In this document: positions 17,020 to 26,409 of the stretch, piece after piece
Layout: every line of letters starts with the position of its first letter
How positions within the stretch are numbered: position 1 is the first letter of the stretch
Origin: Halorubrum depositum
GTDB lineage: Archaea > Halobacteriota > Halobacteria > Halobacteriales > Haloferacaceae
Assembly (NCBI RefSeq): GCF_007671725.1
Contig: NZ_VCNM01000002.1
Location: 992,001-1,056,000 of the forward strand
Direction of reading: 5' to 3'
DNA: 64,000 bases
Notes under the pieces: generated by a model
The model's database searches: none
What the model saw: only the letters and a program-made list of their open reading frames with translations
Told to the model about the DNA's origin: nothing
Position numbers and translations under genes: made by a program

Positions 17020-18026
17020 CGCGTCCCTCCGGCGGCGGTCCCGGCGTCGGCCGGTTCCTCGGCGTCCGCGGAGCCGCCGTCGGCCGCGTACGACGCGATC
17101 GCCCCGTCGTCGATCGCGTCGAGCAGCGCCTCGGCCCCGTGGGCGTCGACGACCGCGGTCGGATCGAGGTGCGCCGCGAGCGCGCGCCGCCCCGTCGCCG
17201 CCCGCGACTCGGCCTCGTCGGCGTCGACGTACGACGAGAGCGACGCGTCGATCGCGGCCTCGCGGACGCGCGCGAACCGCTCCGAGTCCGGGTCGACCGG
17301 GCCGTCGGCGTGGCGCTCGTCGAACCGCTCGGCCCGTCGGTCGCGGTCGGCCCGCTCGTCGTCCATCTCCGCCTCGCGACGCAGCCAGTCGACGCCCTCG
17401 GCGGCCGCGGGCCACCAGCCGTCGTCGATCCGCGCGTCGGCGACGACCCGCTTCCCGACACGGGCGCCGCGCCCGGACGCCGTGACGACCTGACGGTCGG
17501 CGTCGGACGGCGAGGCGACGTAGAGCCCCTCGACCGGCGTCGTCCCGTCGCGGTCGGCGTACCCCCGGTCGAAGTGCTCGCGTCGCTCGCCGTCGTACTC
17601 GTGGGTCTCGAACATCGCCTCGTCGTTGTCGAGCCCACGGAGGTAGCCGCCGCCGTACCGCGTCGCCGCGACGACGCGGCGGGCGGTGACCGGATCGCCC
17701 GCCTGCGGCGTGACGCGGAAGCCGGCGGGGACCCCGTCGGGCTCGCCCGCCTCGGGGTCCAGCCGGTCGACGGACTCGACGAGGTCCGCGACGACCGAAC
17801 ACCCCGCGCGCTCCGCGTGGGCGTGCGCGAGGTCGGCGAAGGTCTCGACGTCGACGCCCGCGGGGAAGCCGAGGTAGTTCTCCAGATGCGCGCAGCGGGC
17901 GAGCGACGACCGACCGCGGTCGAAGACGGCGACGTCGAGTCCCTCGCGCGCGGCGAAGATCGCGGCCGAACAGCCCGCCGGACCGCCGCCGACCACGACG
18001 ACGTCGCGATCGACGGGGGGGCTCAT
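17016..18026 (-). CDS. FAD-binding flavoprotein (TrxR-like fold, no NADPH domain), iron operon copy 2
   Basis: A 336-residue relative of the flavoprotein at 12503-13297. It has the FAD motif DVVVVGGGPAGCSAAIFAARE, the RCAHLENYLGFP segment, RRVVAATRYGGGYLRG and PVEGLYVASPSD. Like its relative it has one Rossmann motif, no NADPH domain and no CxxC; a single Cys remains in RCAHLEN. An acidic C-terminal extension of about 120 residues is helical and unassigned. It sits between binding protein 2 and the permease with ATGA overlaps on both sides, so its production is tied to transport. A ferric-chelate reductase role is inferred. Confidence 0.87.
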   Translation of the reverse strand: MSPPVDRDVVVVGGGPAGCSAAIFAAREGLDVAVFDRGRSSLARCAHLENYLGFPAGVDVETFADLAHAHAERAGCSVVADLVESVDRLDPEAGEPDGVPAGFRVTPQAGDPVTARRVVAATRYGGGYLRGLDNDEAMFETHEYDGERREHFDRGYADRDGTTPVEGLYVASPSDADRQVVTASGRGARVGKRVVADARIDDGWWPAAAEGVDWLRREAEMDDERADRDRRAERFDERHADGPVDPDSERFARVREAAIDASLSSYVDADEAESRAATGRRALAAHLDPTAVVDAHGAEALLDAIDDGAIASYAADGGSADAEEPADAGTAAGGTR

Positions 18027-19249
18027 TCCGCGCCTCCGGAGACGATCGCGGCGACCTCCTCGCGGTCGAACAGCTCCTCGTCGGCGCCGAACTCGTCGGG
18101 ATACAGCCCCTGCGCGCCGGCCTCCAGCGTGAACAGGTGGATGAGTGGACCCTGATAGATCGGCCCGCCGCGGATCACCCGGCCCTCCTGGACCGCCGTG
18201 AGCTCGCTCGCCACGTCGTGGTCGCGCATGTACGCGAGGACGGTGTCCTCGAACTCGCCGGCGGTCCGAATCGTGTCGCTGCGGACGAGGATCGCGTCGG
18301 GGTCGACCTCCAGCATCGTCTCGTAGTCGATGGTCCCGCGGTCGGAGGTGCTCAGACCGCTGACGCCGGTGCCGGCGAGCGCGTCCTCGACGCCGAGGTC
18401 GTGCCACTGCTTGTTGTTCGTCCCCCGATCGGAGACGCGGTACGGATAGAACTGGTCGGGCTCGTCGCCGGCGCCGTACGTCAGGAGGGCGGTCGGTCGG
18501 TCGTCGACCGGCGGCAGCCGCGACTGGACCTCGGCGACGTACTCGTCGTGGAACGATTCGAGCGCCTCGTACCGGTCCTCGCGACCGTACACCCGCGAGA
18601 CCTTCTCGAACGTCTCGTACAGCGTGTAGTACCGGTAGTCGTGCCACGGGTCCGTCCGGCGGAAGACGGTGTTCCCGAAGAACGGGGCGACGTTGTCGCG
18701 GATCTCCTCGACGTCGGTGCGGTCGAGGCCGAAGAACGAGTTGTTCACCAGCCACTCCGGGTCGATGAGGTGGAGGTCGCTGTCGAGCTCGTAGAAGACC
18801 TCCTTGTCGATGCCCGTGTCCAGCACGATGTCGTCGAGCCCCTCGACGTCGACGTCGACCCCGTCGAGCTCGTCGTAGTGGTGGTCGTGATACCGGGAGT
18901 TCTCACCCATCGCGACGAGCGAATCCTCGACGCCGAGCGCGACGCACATGTCGGCGTACCCCGGGAAGTACGTCGTGACGCGTTCCGGCGGCGCCTCGAA
19001 GCGGAGCTCGCCGACCGGCGCCATCTCGACCGCGTACGAGTCGCTCGACGCCGACTCATCGGACGCACCGTCGTCGGACTCGTTCGCGGAGTCGTCGCCC
19101 CCGTCGCCCGCCTCGCCGTCGGTCGTCCCCGGAGAGCCGGCGGGGCCGTCACCGGTACAGCCCGCCAGTACGCCCGCGCCGATCACCGCGCCGCCGTACC
19201 TGATCGCGTCACGTCGCGTCGGCCCGTCTCCGTCCGCGTCGTTCGACAT
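18023..19249 (-). CDS. Ferric-siderophore-type ABC substrate-binding lipoprotein (copy 2)
   Basis: A 408-residue binding protein that opens the main transport operon. The N-terminus shows a Tat-like TRRDAIRYGG, hydrophobic VIGAGVLAGC with lipobox Cys, and an acidic Ser/Asp-rich linker. The mature domain is paralogous to copy 1. Sequence differences are concentrated in the ligand-binding lobes (for example KEVFYELDSDLHLIDPEWLVN), so the two may prefer different chelates. Two iron boxes and a TATA element (ATATAT, 19273-19278) precede the ATG. The stop overlaps the flavoprotein start. Confidence 0.93.
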   Translation of the reverse strand: MSNDADGDGPTRRDAIRYGGAVIGAGVLAGCTGDGPAGSPGTTDGEAGDGGDDSANESDDGASDESASSDSYAVEMAPVGELRFEAPPERVTTYFPGYADMCVALGVEDSLVAMGENSRYHDHHYDELDGVDVDVEGLDDIVLDTGIDKEVFYELDSDLHLIDPEWLVNNSFFGLDRTDVEEIRDNVAPFFGNTVFRRTDPWHDYRYYTLYETFEKVSRVYGREDRYEALESFHDEYVAEVQSRLPPVDDRPTALLTYGAGDEPDQFYPYRVSDRGTNNKQWHDLGVEDALAGTGVSGLSTSDRGTIDYETMLEVDPDAILVRSDTIRTAGEFEDTVLAYMRDHDVASELTAVQEGRVIRGGPIYQGPLIHLFTLEAGAQGLYPDEFGADEELFDREEVAAIVSGGAE

Positions 19250-19253
19250 ATGA

Positions 19254-19269
19254 TTTAGGCCACCCTAAA
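19254..19269. promoter_or_regulatory. Iron box at binding protein 2 start
   Basis: TTTAGGCCACCCTAAA, 4 bp upstream of the ATG of the main iron transport operon, between the TATA box and the start codon. Same position as the perfect box of copy 1. Confidence 0.8.
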
Positions 19270-19288
19270 GGAATATATCGCTTTCGAA

Positions 19289-19306
19289 TTTTAGGAGAGC
19301 CTAAAA
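19289..19306. promoter_or_regulatory. Second iron box upstream of binding protein 2
   Basis: TTTTAGGAGAGCCTAAAA, perfect in both half-sites, 36 bp centre to centre from the first box and on the other side of the TATA element. The two-box layout repeats that of copy 1. Confidence 0.8.
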
Positions 19307-19431
19307 CGAGAGTGACACGTAATCGGTCGGGTCGCTCTCGGCTGATTGATCCGGGAGAAAATACAGATATTATATCTAATATGTTCTGAGGTATCTGCTC
19401 GTTTGAATCCGCTGTAGCCCGCTTTCTCGTG

Positions 19432-19449
19432 TTTTAGGTGGTGCGAAAA
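19432..19449. promoter_or_regulatory. Degenerate iron box upstream of dps
   Basis: TTTTAGGTGGTGCGAAAA has an intact left half-site and a right half-site changed to GCGAAAA. It lies 55 nt before the dps ATG, upstream of a TATA-like GATATAAG near 19466. A weak or different mode of control is possible, since Dps is often not repressed by iron. Confidence 0.35.
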
Positions 19450-19503
19450 AGTGTTTTTACGTTGATAAGATATAAGTGGAGCGGGGGCGTACGCCTAACC
19501 GTC

Positions 19504-20049
19504 ATGAGCACGCAGAAAGAGACGCGACAGCGCGCCGGCACCGTCGAGGAGAACGCGCTGCGAGTCGAACCGGAGAAGGCCGAGCAGATCGTCGAGGCGC
19601 TGAACACCGACCTCGCCGACGCCTACGTCCTCTACCACCAGCTTCACAAGCACCACTGGAACGTCGAGGGGGCCGAGTTCCTCGACGTCCACGTGTTCCT
19701 CCAAGAGGTGTACGAGGACGTCGAGGCGGCCGCCGACGAACTCGCCGAACGGCTGCAGGCGCTCGGTGGCGTGCCGCACGCCAGCATGACGACGCTCGCG
19801 GAGAACGCCACCGTCGAGCCGGAGGACGAGGACGTGTACGACATCCGCACGTCGCTCGCGAACGACCTCGAGATGATGGGCGACATCATCGAGAGCTACC
19901 GGCAGCACATCGAACTGGCGGAGGGGCTCGGCGACTACGCGACCGGCGAGATGCTCCGCGAACAGCTGGAGGACATCGAGGAACACGCCCACCACATCGA
20001 ACACTACCTCGAAGACGACACGCTCGTCACGGAGTCCGCGACGGAGTAG
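19504..20049 (+). CDS. dpsA: DNA-protecting ferritin-like protein Dps
   Basis: A 181-residue ferritin-like four-helix protein that forms a dodecamer storing iron and detoxifying peroxide. The inter-subunit ferroxidase ligands are seen in LYHQLHKHHWNVEG and DVEAAADELAERLQALGG. A His-rich C-terminus (EEHAHHIEHYL) is typical of haloarchaeal DpsA. The ATG at 19504 was preferred to a GTG 66 nt upstream, which lies before the likely TATA box. It adjoins the iron-uptake operon divergently and so links uptake with storage. Confidence 0.95.
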   Translation: MSTQKETRQRAGTVEENALRVEPEKAEQIVEALNTDLADAYVLYHQLHKHHWNVEGAEFLDVHVFLQEVYEDVEAAADELAERLQALGGVPHASMTTLAENATVEPEDEDVYDIRTSLANDLEMMGDIIESYRQHIELAEGLGDYATGEMLREQLEDIEEHAHHIEHYLEDDTLVTESATE

Positions 20050-20086
20050 TCGGGGAACGCACGCCGATCGAGACGCCCGAGACCCT

Positions 20087-20422
20087 TCAGCGGACGTCCG
20101 GCGCCGTCTGGTCGGTCCGACCCGGGAGCGTCGCTTCGATCTCCAGCTCCGGTTCGCCGACGCCCTCGAAGTCGATCTCGAGCTCCACGGGCTCGCCGAA
20201 CGCGAAGGGGAGCTCCCACTCCTCGGTCTCGATCCTGAGTTCGTCGCCGTCGCGGAGCTGTTCGCCGAGCGCGATCAGGAACTCGCCGGCCTCGCTCGCG
20301 TCGAGCCGGTACTCCTGCTCGAAGTTCCGACCCGCGATCACCGTCCGATCGCCGTCCGGCTCGGACGACCGTTCCGGGTCCGAGTCGGAATCGGGATCGG
20401 TGGCGGACGGTTCGTTGGACAT
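20087..20422 (-). CDS. Amphi-Trp domain protein
   Basis: A 111-residue acidic protein. The N-terminal 25 residues are Asp/Ser-rich and probably disordered. The rest fits the amphi-Trp domain (EAGEFLIALGEQLRDGDELRIETEEWELPFAFGEPVELEIDFEG, described by its Trp-containing amphipathic strands). Its function is unknown. Its ATG is 2 nt from the stop of a 55-aa peptide whose promoter carries an iron box, so it is probably part of the iron regulon. Confidence 0.85.
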   Translation of the reverse strand: MSNEPSATDPDSDSDPERSSEPDGDRTVIAGRNFEQEYRLDASEAGEFLIALGEQLRDGDELRIETEEWELPFAFGEPVELEIDFEGVGEPELEIEATLPGRTDQTAPDVR

Positions 20423-20423
20423 G

Positions 20424-20591
20424 TTATCGACTCACGTCGACGACGAGGTCGCTCGCGATCCACCCGTCCGTGTTGTCGACCTCCATGAACACGGACCGAC
20501 CGGGACGCCCCTCACAGACGTTGATAGCCGGAGTTCGAGTCGTTTCCGATTCGGATCGAGCCTCGATGCTGGACCGCGCGGCCGTTGACAT
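20424..20591 (-). CDS. 55-aa small protein, DUF7331-like, first gene of an iron-box operon
   Basis: Read directly on the minus strand: MSTAARSSIEARSES..., ending VFMEVDNTDGWIASDLVVDVSR, 55 residues. The DNxDxWIxSD segment resembles small haloarchaeal proteins that I know as DUF7331, from memory. A near-perfect iron box lies 8 bp before the ATG, and the amphi-Trp gene follows after a 1-nt gap. The protein may be a small regulator or adaptor made under iron starvation, which is inference. Confidence 0.7.
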   Translation of the reverse strand: MSTAARSSIEARSESETTRTPAINVCEGRPGRSVFMEVDNTDGWIASDLVVDVSR

Positions 20592-20599
20592 TGCGCCTC

Positions 20600-20615
20600 T
20601 TTAGGCAAACCTAAA
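20600..20615. promoter_or_regulatory. Iron box before the DUF7331-like/amphi-Trp operon
   Basis: TTTAGGCAAACCTAAA: both half-sites perfect, 8 bp upstream of the 55-aa ORF's ATG. Same half-sites and similar distance as at the transport operons. Confidence 0.8.
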
Positions 20616-20708
20616 ACAAAAAGGATGCGGTTGCGGTCAACGGTCGGGAGGGCTCTCGGGGCCGCGAGACGCGCGACCGGGCGCGGGGTCGGTCGTCCGA
20701 GGCGCCGT

Positions 20709-21137
20709 TCACTCGGTCTCGGGCGACGAGACCACCAATTCGTCGGGAGAGAGGTCGGCACCTTCGGACAGGAGCCCGACGAGGCGGTCCGCGACGTCGG
20801 GGCTTATCAGCCCCGCCATCTCCATCGCCTCGCGCTCGTGGGCGTCGAGGCCGAGCACCTCGCGGAAGAACCACGAGAGCAGGACGTACGACTCGTGGAG
20901 TTTCGCCGCGCGCTCTCGGCCGCCGTCCGTGAGCGTCGCCCCCGCGTACGGCTCCCGGACGACGAGGCCGTCGGCCTCGAGCCGCTGGAGCATCTCGGTC
21001 GCCGCGGCCGGAGAGCGGTCGAGCAGGTCGGCGACGCGCCCGGACGGAATCGGAGGCTTCCCCCGATGTTCCGCGATGTACAGGGCGAGAAGGTACTGCG
21101 GTACCCGCCCGCCCCCTCGATCGCCTGCTGCGGCCAT
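20709..21137 (-). CDS. DtxR-family metalloregulator with altered metal site
   Basis: A 142-residue DtxR/Idr-like repressor. The winged helix is at PQYLLALYIAEHRGKPPIPSG to EMLQRLEADGLV, followed by a dimerisation domain starting AAKLHESYVLLSWFFREVLGLD. In DtxR and MntR relatives the next helix carries metal ligands (Cys or Glu, then Glu-His before the conserved LSPE). Here it reads EAMEMAGLISPD, so the Glu-His pair is Ala-Gly. There is no SH3 domain. The ATG at 21137 was chosen because an iron box and TATA element lie immediately upstream. It is the probable regulator of the boxes in this island, with autoregulation. Confidence 0.88.
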   Translation of the reverse strand: MAAAGDRGGGRVPQYLLALYIAEHRGKPPIPSGRVADLLDRSPAAATEMLQRLEADGLVVREPYAGATLTDGGRERAAKLHESYVLLSWFFREVLGLDAHEREAMEMAGLISPDVADRLVGLLSEGADLSPDELVVSSPETE

Positions 21138-21140
21138 ATT

Positions 21141-21156
21141 TTTAGGCCAGCCTAAC
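21141..21156. promoter_or_regulatory. Iron box at the DtxR-family gene (autoregulation)
   Basis: TTTAGGCCAGCCTAAC, 3 bp upstream of the ATG, followed by a TATA-like AATATAAA (21157-21164). It implies feedback control of the regulator gene. Confidence 0.75.
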
Positions 21157-21275
21157 AATATAAACCAGTTGCGGAAGGAAGCCGCTCGATCACTGACGCG
21201 ACCGAAAGTGGGGCCGTCGGCAGAGCGGACGGAACCCGAGCGACGAGAAGCGTATTCGATATAGCGACAGATGAT

Positions 21276-22190
21276 TTATTCGGCCGCGAACGCCCGAACG
21301 CTCTCGAACGAGCCGTCGGCGATAGCGCCGGCGATTCCCTCGATATCGGCGTCTCGGGGGACCTCGTGGGGATACTTCCGACTGAAGTACCGCATGAGGT
21401 TCGCGACGTCGCGCTCGAGGAACTCGCGGGCGTTCTCGTGGTCGACGGGGACCGCTTGCGGCCAGTCGAAGATCGTGACGCCGCTCTCCGCGACCGCGAC
21501 GTTGTGTTCGGACATGTCGGCGTGGACCCAGCCGAGGTCGTAGGCGGTGACCAGTTCGCGGAGGACCAGATCGAGGACCGCGGAGGCCTGTTCGGGCTCG
21601 AGTTTCGCGCGCGCGAGCTCCGCGCCGTCGAACTTGTCCATCACGATGGCGTGCCGGTTGTGGTCGACCGGCCGCGGCACGCTCACGTCGGGGTACATCG
21701 CCTCCATCGCCTCGTACTCGCGCTCGGCCGCCTTGCGCGCGGTGTACATCCAGGAGACGTGGTCGCGGTCGGCGGTGTACTCGCGCTCGCGGCGCACCTC
21801 GCGGAAGTTGGTGTACCCCTCGCGGTGGTACTTCAATGCGAGCGGCTTGAACGACTGCGCCTCGTACACGTCTCCCTCCTTGCCGAACCCCAGGGGCGAG
21901 CCCACGCCGTCGATGGTCTCGCGCTCGGCGAACGTGCGGAGCGCCAGGGCGTCGTACCCCTCGAAGGTGAGCTGGTACCCCTCGTACTGGATCGTCTTCC
22001 GTTCGATCAGCTCGCGGTCGAGACACCGGTCGATCCGGTAGTCGACCTCCTCGCGCGTCAGGTCGGCGTAGTCGGGGAGCTTGTCCCGGCGGACCCACTC
22101 GGAGAACCGCATCCCCTGCTCGACGCCCGAGAGGAGGTAGAAGTCCTCGGGATCGAGCTCCGCCATGTCGCCGGCGACGTTTCGAACCAT
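21276..22190 (-). CDS. rio2: RIO-type protein kinase Rio2
   Basis: A 304-residue atypical Ser/Thr kinase involved, by family knowledge, in small-subunit ribosome maturation. The N-terminal winged helix (about 1-90) includes KTIQYEGYQLTFEGYDALALR. The kinase part has a glycine loop FGKEGDVYEA, the ATP Lys in ALKYHREG, the catalytic HADMSEHN and the metal-binding FDWPQ in place of DFG. The open frame extends upstream, but the ATG at 22190 (MVRNVAGDM) fits the family N-terminus. Confidence 0.95.
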   Translation of the reverse strand: MVRNVAGDMAELDPEDFYLLSGVEQGMRFSEWVRRDKLPDYADLTREEVDYRIDRCLDRELIERKTIQYEGYQLTFEGYDALALRTFAERETIDGVGSPLGFGKEGDVYEAQSFKPLALKYHREGYTNFREVRREREYTADRDHVSWMYTARKAAEREYEAMEAMYPDVSVPRPVDHNRHAIVMDKFDGAELARAKLEPEQASAVLDLVLRELVTAYDLGWVHADMSEHNVAVAESGVTIFDWPQAVPVDHENAREFLERDVANLMRYFSRKYPHEVPRDADIEGIAGAIADGSFESVRAFAAE

Positions 22191-22332
22191 ACGGCCCCTA
22201 CTCCGGCGATTCCTAAAAGAGGCGCGCGTTCCGCGAGCGGTGTCAATAAATGGTATTCCGCGATAGAAAATGCGGATTTGCCGCCGCCGCGCGAGCGCAA
22301 CCGCTTTCGGGGCGGCGGGCGGAGAGGCGCGC

Positions 22333-23241
22333 ATGACCGCGCCGACGGGGAATTGGCGGCTGATCCGGGAGGAGGCCCGCCCGGGGCCGATGCAGATGGC
22401 GCTCGACGAGGTGGCGGCGGAGACGGCCGCCGCGGGCGGACCGGCGACGCTCCGGACGTACCGGTGGGACCCGAGCTGTCTCACGCTCGGCTACCGACAG
22501 GACCCGGAGACGGTCGACTGGGCGTTCTGCGAGCGCGAGGGGATCGACGTGACTCGCCGCCAGACCGGCGGCGGCGGGATCTACCACGACGCGCACGGAG
22601 ACGTCGCCTACTCGATCGCGGTGCCCGCCGCCGACGTGCCCGGCGAGCTACTCGACTGTTACCACCTGCTCTGCGAACCGGTCCTCGACGCCTTCGACCG
22701 CCTCGGGATCGACGCGGGCTACGTCGAGGAGTCGATGCCGGAGCTGTACCACCCCGCCTGCTACCTCCGGGAGCTCCACCCCGCGCACGACGTGGTGGCG
22801 GGGTCGAACGGAGCGGACGGCTCGGAGGGATCGAGCGACGACGGCGCGACGGACCGCCGGAAGATCGCCGGCAACGCGCAGTACCGCAAGCGCGACGCCG
22901 TGATCCAGCACGGCTCGCTGACGTTCGCCGTCGACGCGGAACGCCACCTCGGCGTCTTCTCCGACCCGCCGGTGTCCCCCGAGGAGTTCCGCGAGCGCGT
23001 CGTCGGCATGGACGAGCTGGTCGAGGTCGATCGGGCGGACGCCGTGGCGGCAGTCGAGGGCGCGCTCGTCGCGTGGGTAGTCGGAGCGGACGACAGCGAC
23101 GACGCCGAGGGCGACGCGGTCGCGCTCGACCGTGACGGATCGTGGTCGAGCGCCGAGCTCGCCCGGGCCGAGGAGCTCGTCGAGGAGAAGTACCGCGACG
23201 ACGGGTGGGTCCGGACGCGACCGGGAAACGACGGCGCGTAG
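22333..23241 (+). CDS. Lipoate/biotin-protein ligase-like (LplA/LipB superfamily) protein
   Basis: A 302-residue protein with the ligase core: [12 protein letters not shown] (substrate loop) and [22 protein letters not shown], containing the catalytic Lys and the GNAQ motif. A Gly/Ser/Asp insert (about 165-180) interrupts the domain. It should attach lipoate, or octanoate, to E2 or GcvH proteins. Start [14 protein letters not shown] is chosen over an ATG 63 nt upstream that adds only basic residues. A separate C-terminal LplB-like domain is not obvious, although the last 60 residues could form a small one. Confidence 0.88.
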   Translation: MTAPTGNWRLIREEARPGPMQMALDEVAAETAAAGGPATLRTYRWDPSCLTLGYRQDPETVDWAFCEREGIDVTRRQTGGGGIYHDAHGDVAYSIAVPAADVPGELLDCYHLLCEPVLDAFDRLGIDAGYVEESMPELYHPACYLRELHPAHDVVAGSNGADGSEGSSDDGATDRRKIAGNAQYRKRDAVIQHGSLTFAVDAERHLGVFSDPPVSPEEFRERVVGMDELVEVDRADAVAAVEGALVAWVVGADDSDDAEGDAVALDRDGSWSSAELARAEELVEEKYRDDGWVRTRPGNDGA

Positions 23242-23312
23242 TCGCCGGAGACGGGGAAGGCGGGACCGCCCGGTTCCGAAGGGGCTTTTTCAGTCGCCCC
23301 CGTTGTGGCGGT

Positions 23313-24188
23313 ATGAGCCTCAAGGTCGGCGCGCACGTCTCGATCTCCGGGTCGCGCGCGTCCAACGATCCCGAAACCCCGCCGTACGGAAACATCGCGA
23401 ACGCGGTGTTCAGACAGAAGCAGTTCGGCGGCAACTGCGGGCAGATATTCACGCACTCCCCGCAGGTGTGGCAGGACCCGGACATCGGCGACGAGGAGGC
23501 CGAGCAGTTCCGCGAGGGGACCGAACGCGACCTGGTGGGACCGTGGGTGATCCACACCTCCTACCTCGTCAACCTTTGTACGCCGAAGGAAGGGCTCCGC
23601 GAGAAGTCGCTCGACTCGATGCAGAAGGAGGTCGACGCGGCCGCGAAGCTGGATATTCCGTACGTCAACGTTCACCTCGGCGCGCACACGGGCGCGGGGG
23701 TCGAGGGCGGTCTCGACAACGCCGCGAGCGTTATCGACGACATCGACGTTCCCGACGGCGTCACGATCCTCATCGAGAGCGACGCGGGCGCCGGGACGAA
23801 GCTCGGCGACGAGTTCGAGCACCTCGCGGGGATCATCGACCGCACCGACACCGACATCGACGTCTGCGTCGACACGGCCCACGCGTTCGCGGCGGGATAC
23901 GACCTCTCGACGTCCGAGGCGGTCGACGAGACGGTCGCCGAGTTCGACGACGTCGTCGGCTTAGAGCACCTCGAGTACATCCACCTCAACGACTCGAAAC
24001 ACGCCTGCGGCACCAACAAGGACGAGCACGCGCACATCGGCGAGGGGCACATCGGCGAGGCCGGGATGGAGCGGATCGTCAACCACCCGGACCTGGCGGA
24101 CGTGCCGCTGGCGCTGGAGACGCCGACCGAGAACGGGAAGAGCTTCGCGTGGAACATCGAGCGCGTCCGCGAGCTGCGCGCGGAGTGA
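23313..24188 (+). CDS. nfo: Endonuclease IV (AP endonuclease)
   Basis: A 291-residue xylose-isomerase-like TIM barrel that cuts DNA 5' of abasic sites in base excision repair. Zinc-site motifs are seen: [31 protein letters not shown] and [25 protein letters not shown]. The frame opens 171 nt earlier, but the ATG at 23313 begins the conserved protein ([10 protein letters not shown]) and stands 25-30 nt after a CTTTTT promoter-like run. Confidence 0.95.
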   Translation: MSLKVGAHVSISGSRASNDPETPPYGNIANAVFRQKQFGGNCGQIFTHSPQVWQDPDIGDEEAEQFREGTERDLVGPWVIHTSYLVNLCTPKEGLREKSLDSMQKEVDAAAKLDIPYVNVHLGAHTGAGVEGGLDNAASVIDDIDVPDGVTILIESDAGAGTKLGDEFEHLAGIIDRTDTDIDVCVDTAHAFAAGYDLSTSEAVDETVAEFDDVVGLEHLEYIHLNDSKHACGTNKDEHAHIGEGHIGEAGMERIVNHPDLADVPLALETPTENGKSFAWNIERVRELRAE

Positions 24189-24294
24189 GTTCGGGGCGCC
24201 CGAGCCGTCACGGGAGCGATGCGACGGGGATCCTCGAAATTTATTTAAAATTGTCCGACGCGGATTTATATACTCGGGGCCGTGATCCACGGAT

Positions 24295-24753
24295 ATGACC
24301 ACCACTGAGGCGCTCCTCATCGGTCGCCGGCGCCGCCTGGCCCTCACGATGGTCGGCGGGTTCGCCGGTCTGGTGGCGCTCTCGCTAGCGGTCGCGGTCG
24401 TCGCCGAGCGCGCGGGCATCCCGACCGCGGCGGCGCTGACCGACCGGCTCGTGCCGCTCTTGGCCTTCTACGCACCGGCGCCGATCGCGGCCGTCGGCGG
24501 GTACGCGCGCTGCGGCGGCCCGGCGTGTCTCGCGGTGGGAGCGGTGCCCGCGGTCGTCTTCGCCGCGCTCGTCGTCGTCGGGACCGTCTTCGGCGTGCCG
24601 GGGGTCGGCCCCGGCGACTCCCCGATCGGCGGGGTGACGATGGCGTTCGCCGCGGTCGGGCTGACCGGCGCGTTCGTCGGCTACTGCGCCGGCGTCACCG
24701 CCGCGCTGCTCTCGGACCTCGCCGGGTTCGGGAGCGACGGCGACGAGGAGTGA
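24295..24753 (+). CDS. Hypothetical four-helix membrane protein
   Basis: A 152-residue protein with about four hydrophobic helices (about 17-38, 48-66, 76-100 and 112-140) and a short acidic C-terminus. I do not recognise the family. A clear TATA-like ATTTATATAC lies near 24263-24272, about 25-30 nt before the ATG, so it is probably made from a leaderless mRNA. Confidence 0.7.
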   Translation: MTTTEALLIGRRRRLALTMVGGFAGLVALSLAVAVVAERAGIPTAAALTDRLVPLLAFYAPAPIAAVGGYARCGGPACLAVGAVPAVVFAALVVVGTVFGVPGVGPGDSPIGGVTMAFAAVGLTGAFVGYCAGVTAALLSDLAGFGSDGDEE

Positions 24754-24819
24754 GAGCCGAATCTCGCCCGGACGGTCGAGTTCCCCACGTTTAATTCGCC
24801 CCGCGCCGAACGCGGGGCC

Positions 24820-25626
<807 letters not shown>

Positions 25627-25677
25627 GCGACCCCCACGGCCGGAAGGTCGAAGTCGGCGGGGAGCGATCCGTGCGAC

Positions 25678-26406
25678 ATGCCGGCCGCACTCGTGACGGG
25701 GTCTTCGAGGGGTATCGGACGGGCGATCGCGCTCCGGTTCGCAGACGACGGCTACGACGTCGCCGTCAACTACCGCGCCAGCGACGACGCCGCCGAGGCC
25801 GTCGCCGACGCGGTCCGCGACCGAGGGCGCGAGGCGGTCGCCGTCGGCGCGGACGTCTCGGACCCCGACGCCGCCGCGCGCCTCGTGGAGACCGCCGCCG
25901 ACGCGTTCGGCGGGGTGGACCACGTCGTCAACAACGCCGGGATCGACCAGCACGTGTACACCGAAGACCTGAGTCCCGACGACTTCGACCGGGTCATGGA
26001 CGTCAACGTCAACTCCGCGTTCACCGTCACGAAGGCGGCGCTCCCGCACCTCCGGGCGTCCGAGGACGACCCCTCGGTGACGAACGTCTCGTCGATCCTC
26101 GCGCACACCGGGGCGCCGATCGAGTGTCACTACGCCGCCTCGAAGGGCGCGCTCCTCTCGCTCACCCGGAGCCACGCCGGCGACTTCGCGCCCGAGATAC
26201 GGGTGAACGCGATCGCGCCCGGCCACGTCGAGACGGACATGACCGACGACCGGACCCCGGAAGAGAAGCGCGAAGAACTGGCCGAGATCCCCGTCGACCG
26301 ATACGGCCAGCCCGAGGACATCGCCGACGCGGCCGCCTACCTCCGGGACGCGACGTTCGTCACGGGAGAGACGCTGAACGTGAACGGCGGGGAGCTGATG
26401 CGGTAG
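25678..26406 (+). CDS. Short-chain dehydrogenase/reductase, FabG-like
   Basis: A 242-residue Rossmann-fold oxidoreductase. The cofactor motif TGSSRGIGRA, NNAG, catalytic Ser (VSSILAH) and YAASK (Tyr-x3-Lys) are present, as is the C-terminal TGETLNVNGG typical of 3-oxoacyl reductase-like SDRs. NADPH preference is suggested by the basic residue after the glycine loop. In archaea such enzymes act on varied ketones rather than a fatty acid cycle, so the physiological substrate is open. Confidence 0.88.
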   Translation: MPAALVTGSSRGIGRAIALRFADDGYDVAVNYRASDDAAEAVADAVRDRGREAVAVGADVSDPDAAARLVETAADAFGGVDHVVNNAGIDQHVYTEDLSPDDFDRVMDVNVNSAFTVTKAALPHLRASEDDPSVTNVSSILAHTGAPIECHYAASKGALLSLTRSHAGDFAPEIRVNAIAPGHVETDMTDDRTPEEKREELAEIPVDRYGQPEDIADAAAYLRDATFVTGETLNVNGGELMR

Positions 26407-26409
26407 GGG

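Noticed and set aside
15841-17802. Permease read as a 653-aa protein
   Set aside because: The extra N-terminal 260 residues are Arg-rich shadow of the flavoprotein gene. The ATG at 17019 with ATGA overlap gives a normal-length FecCD permease.
19365-19377. Palindrome AGATATTATATCT between the iron operon and dps
   Set aside because: It is short and AT-only, has no counterpart at other promoters, and does not resemble the iron box. It is listed only as possible promoter sequence.
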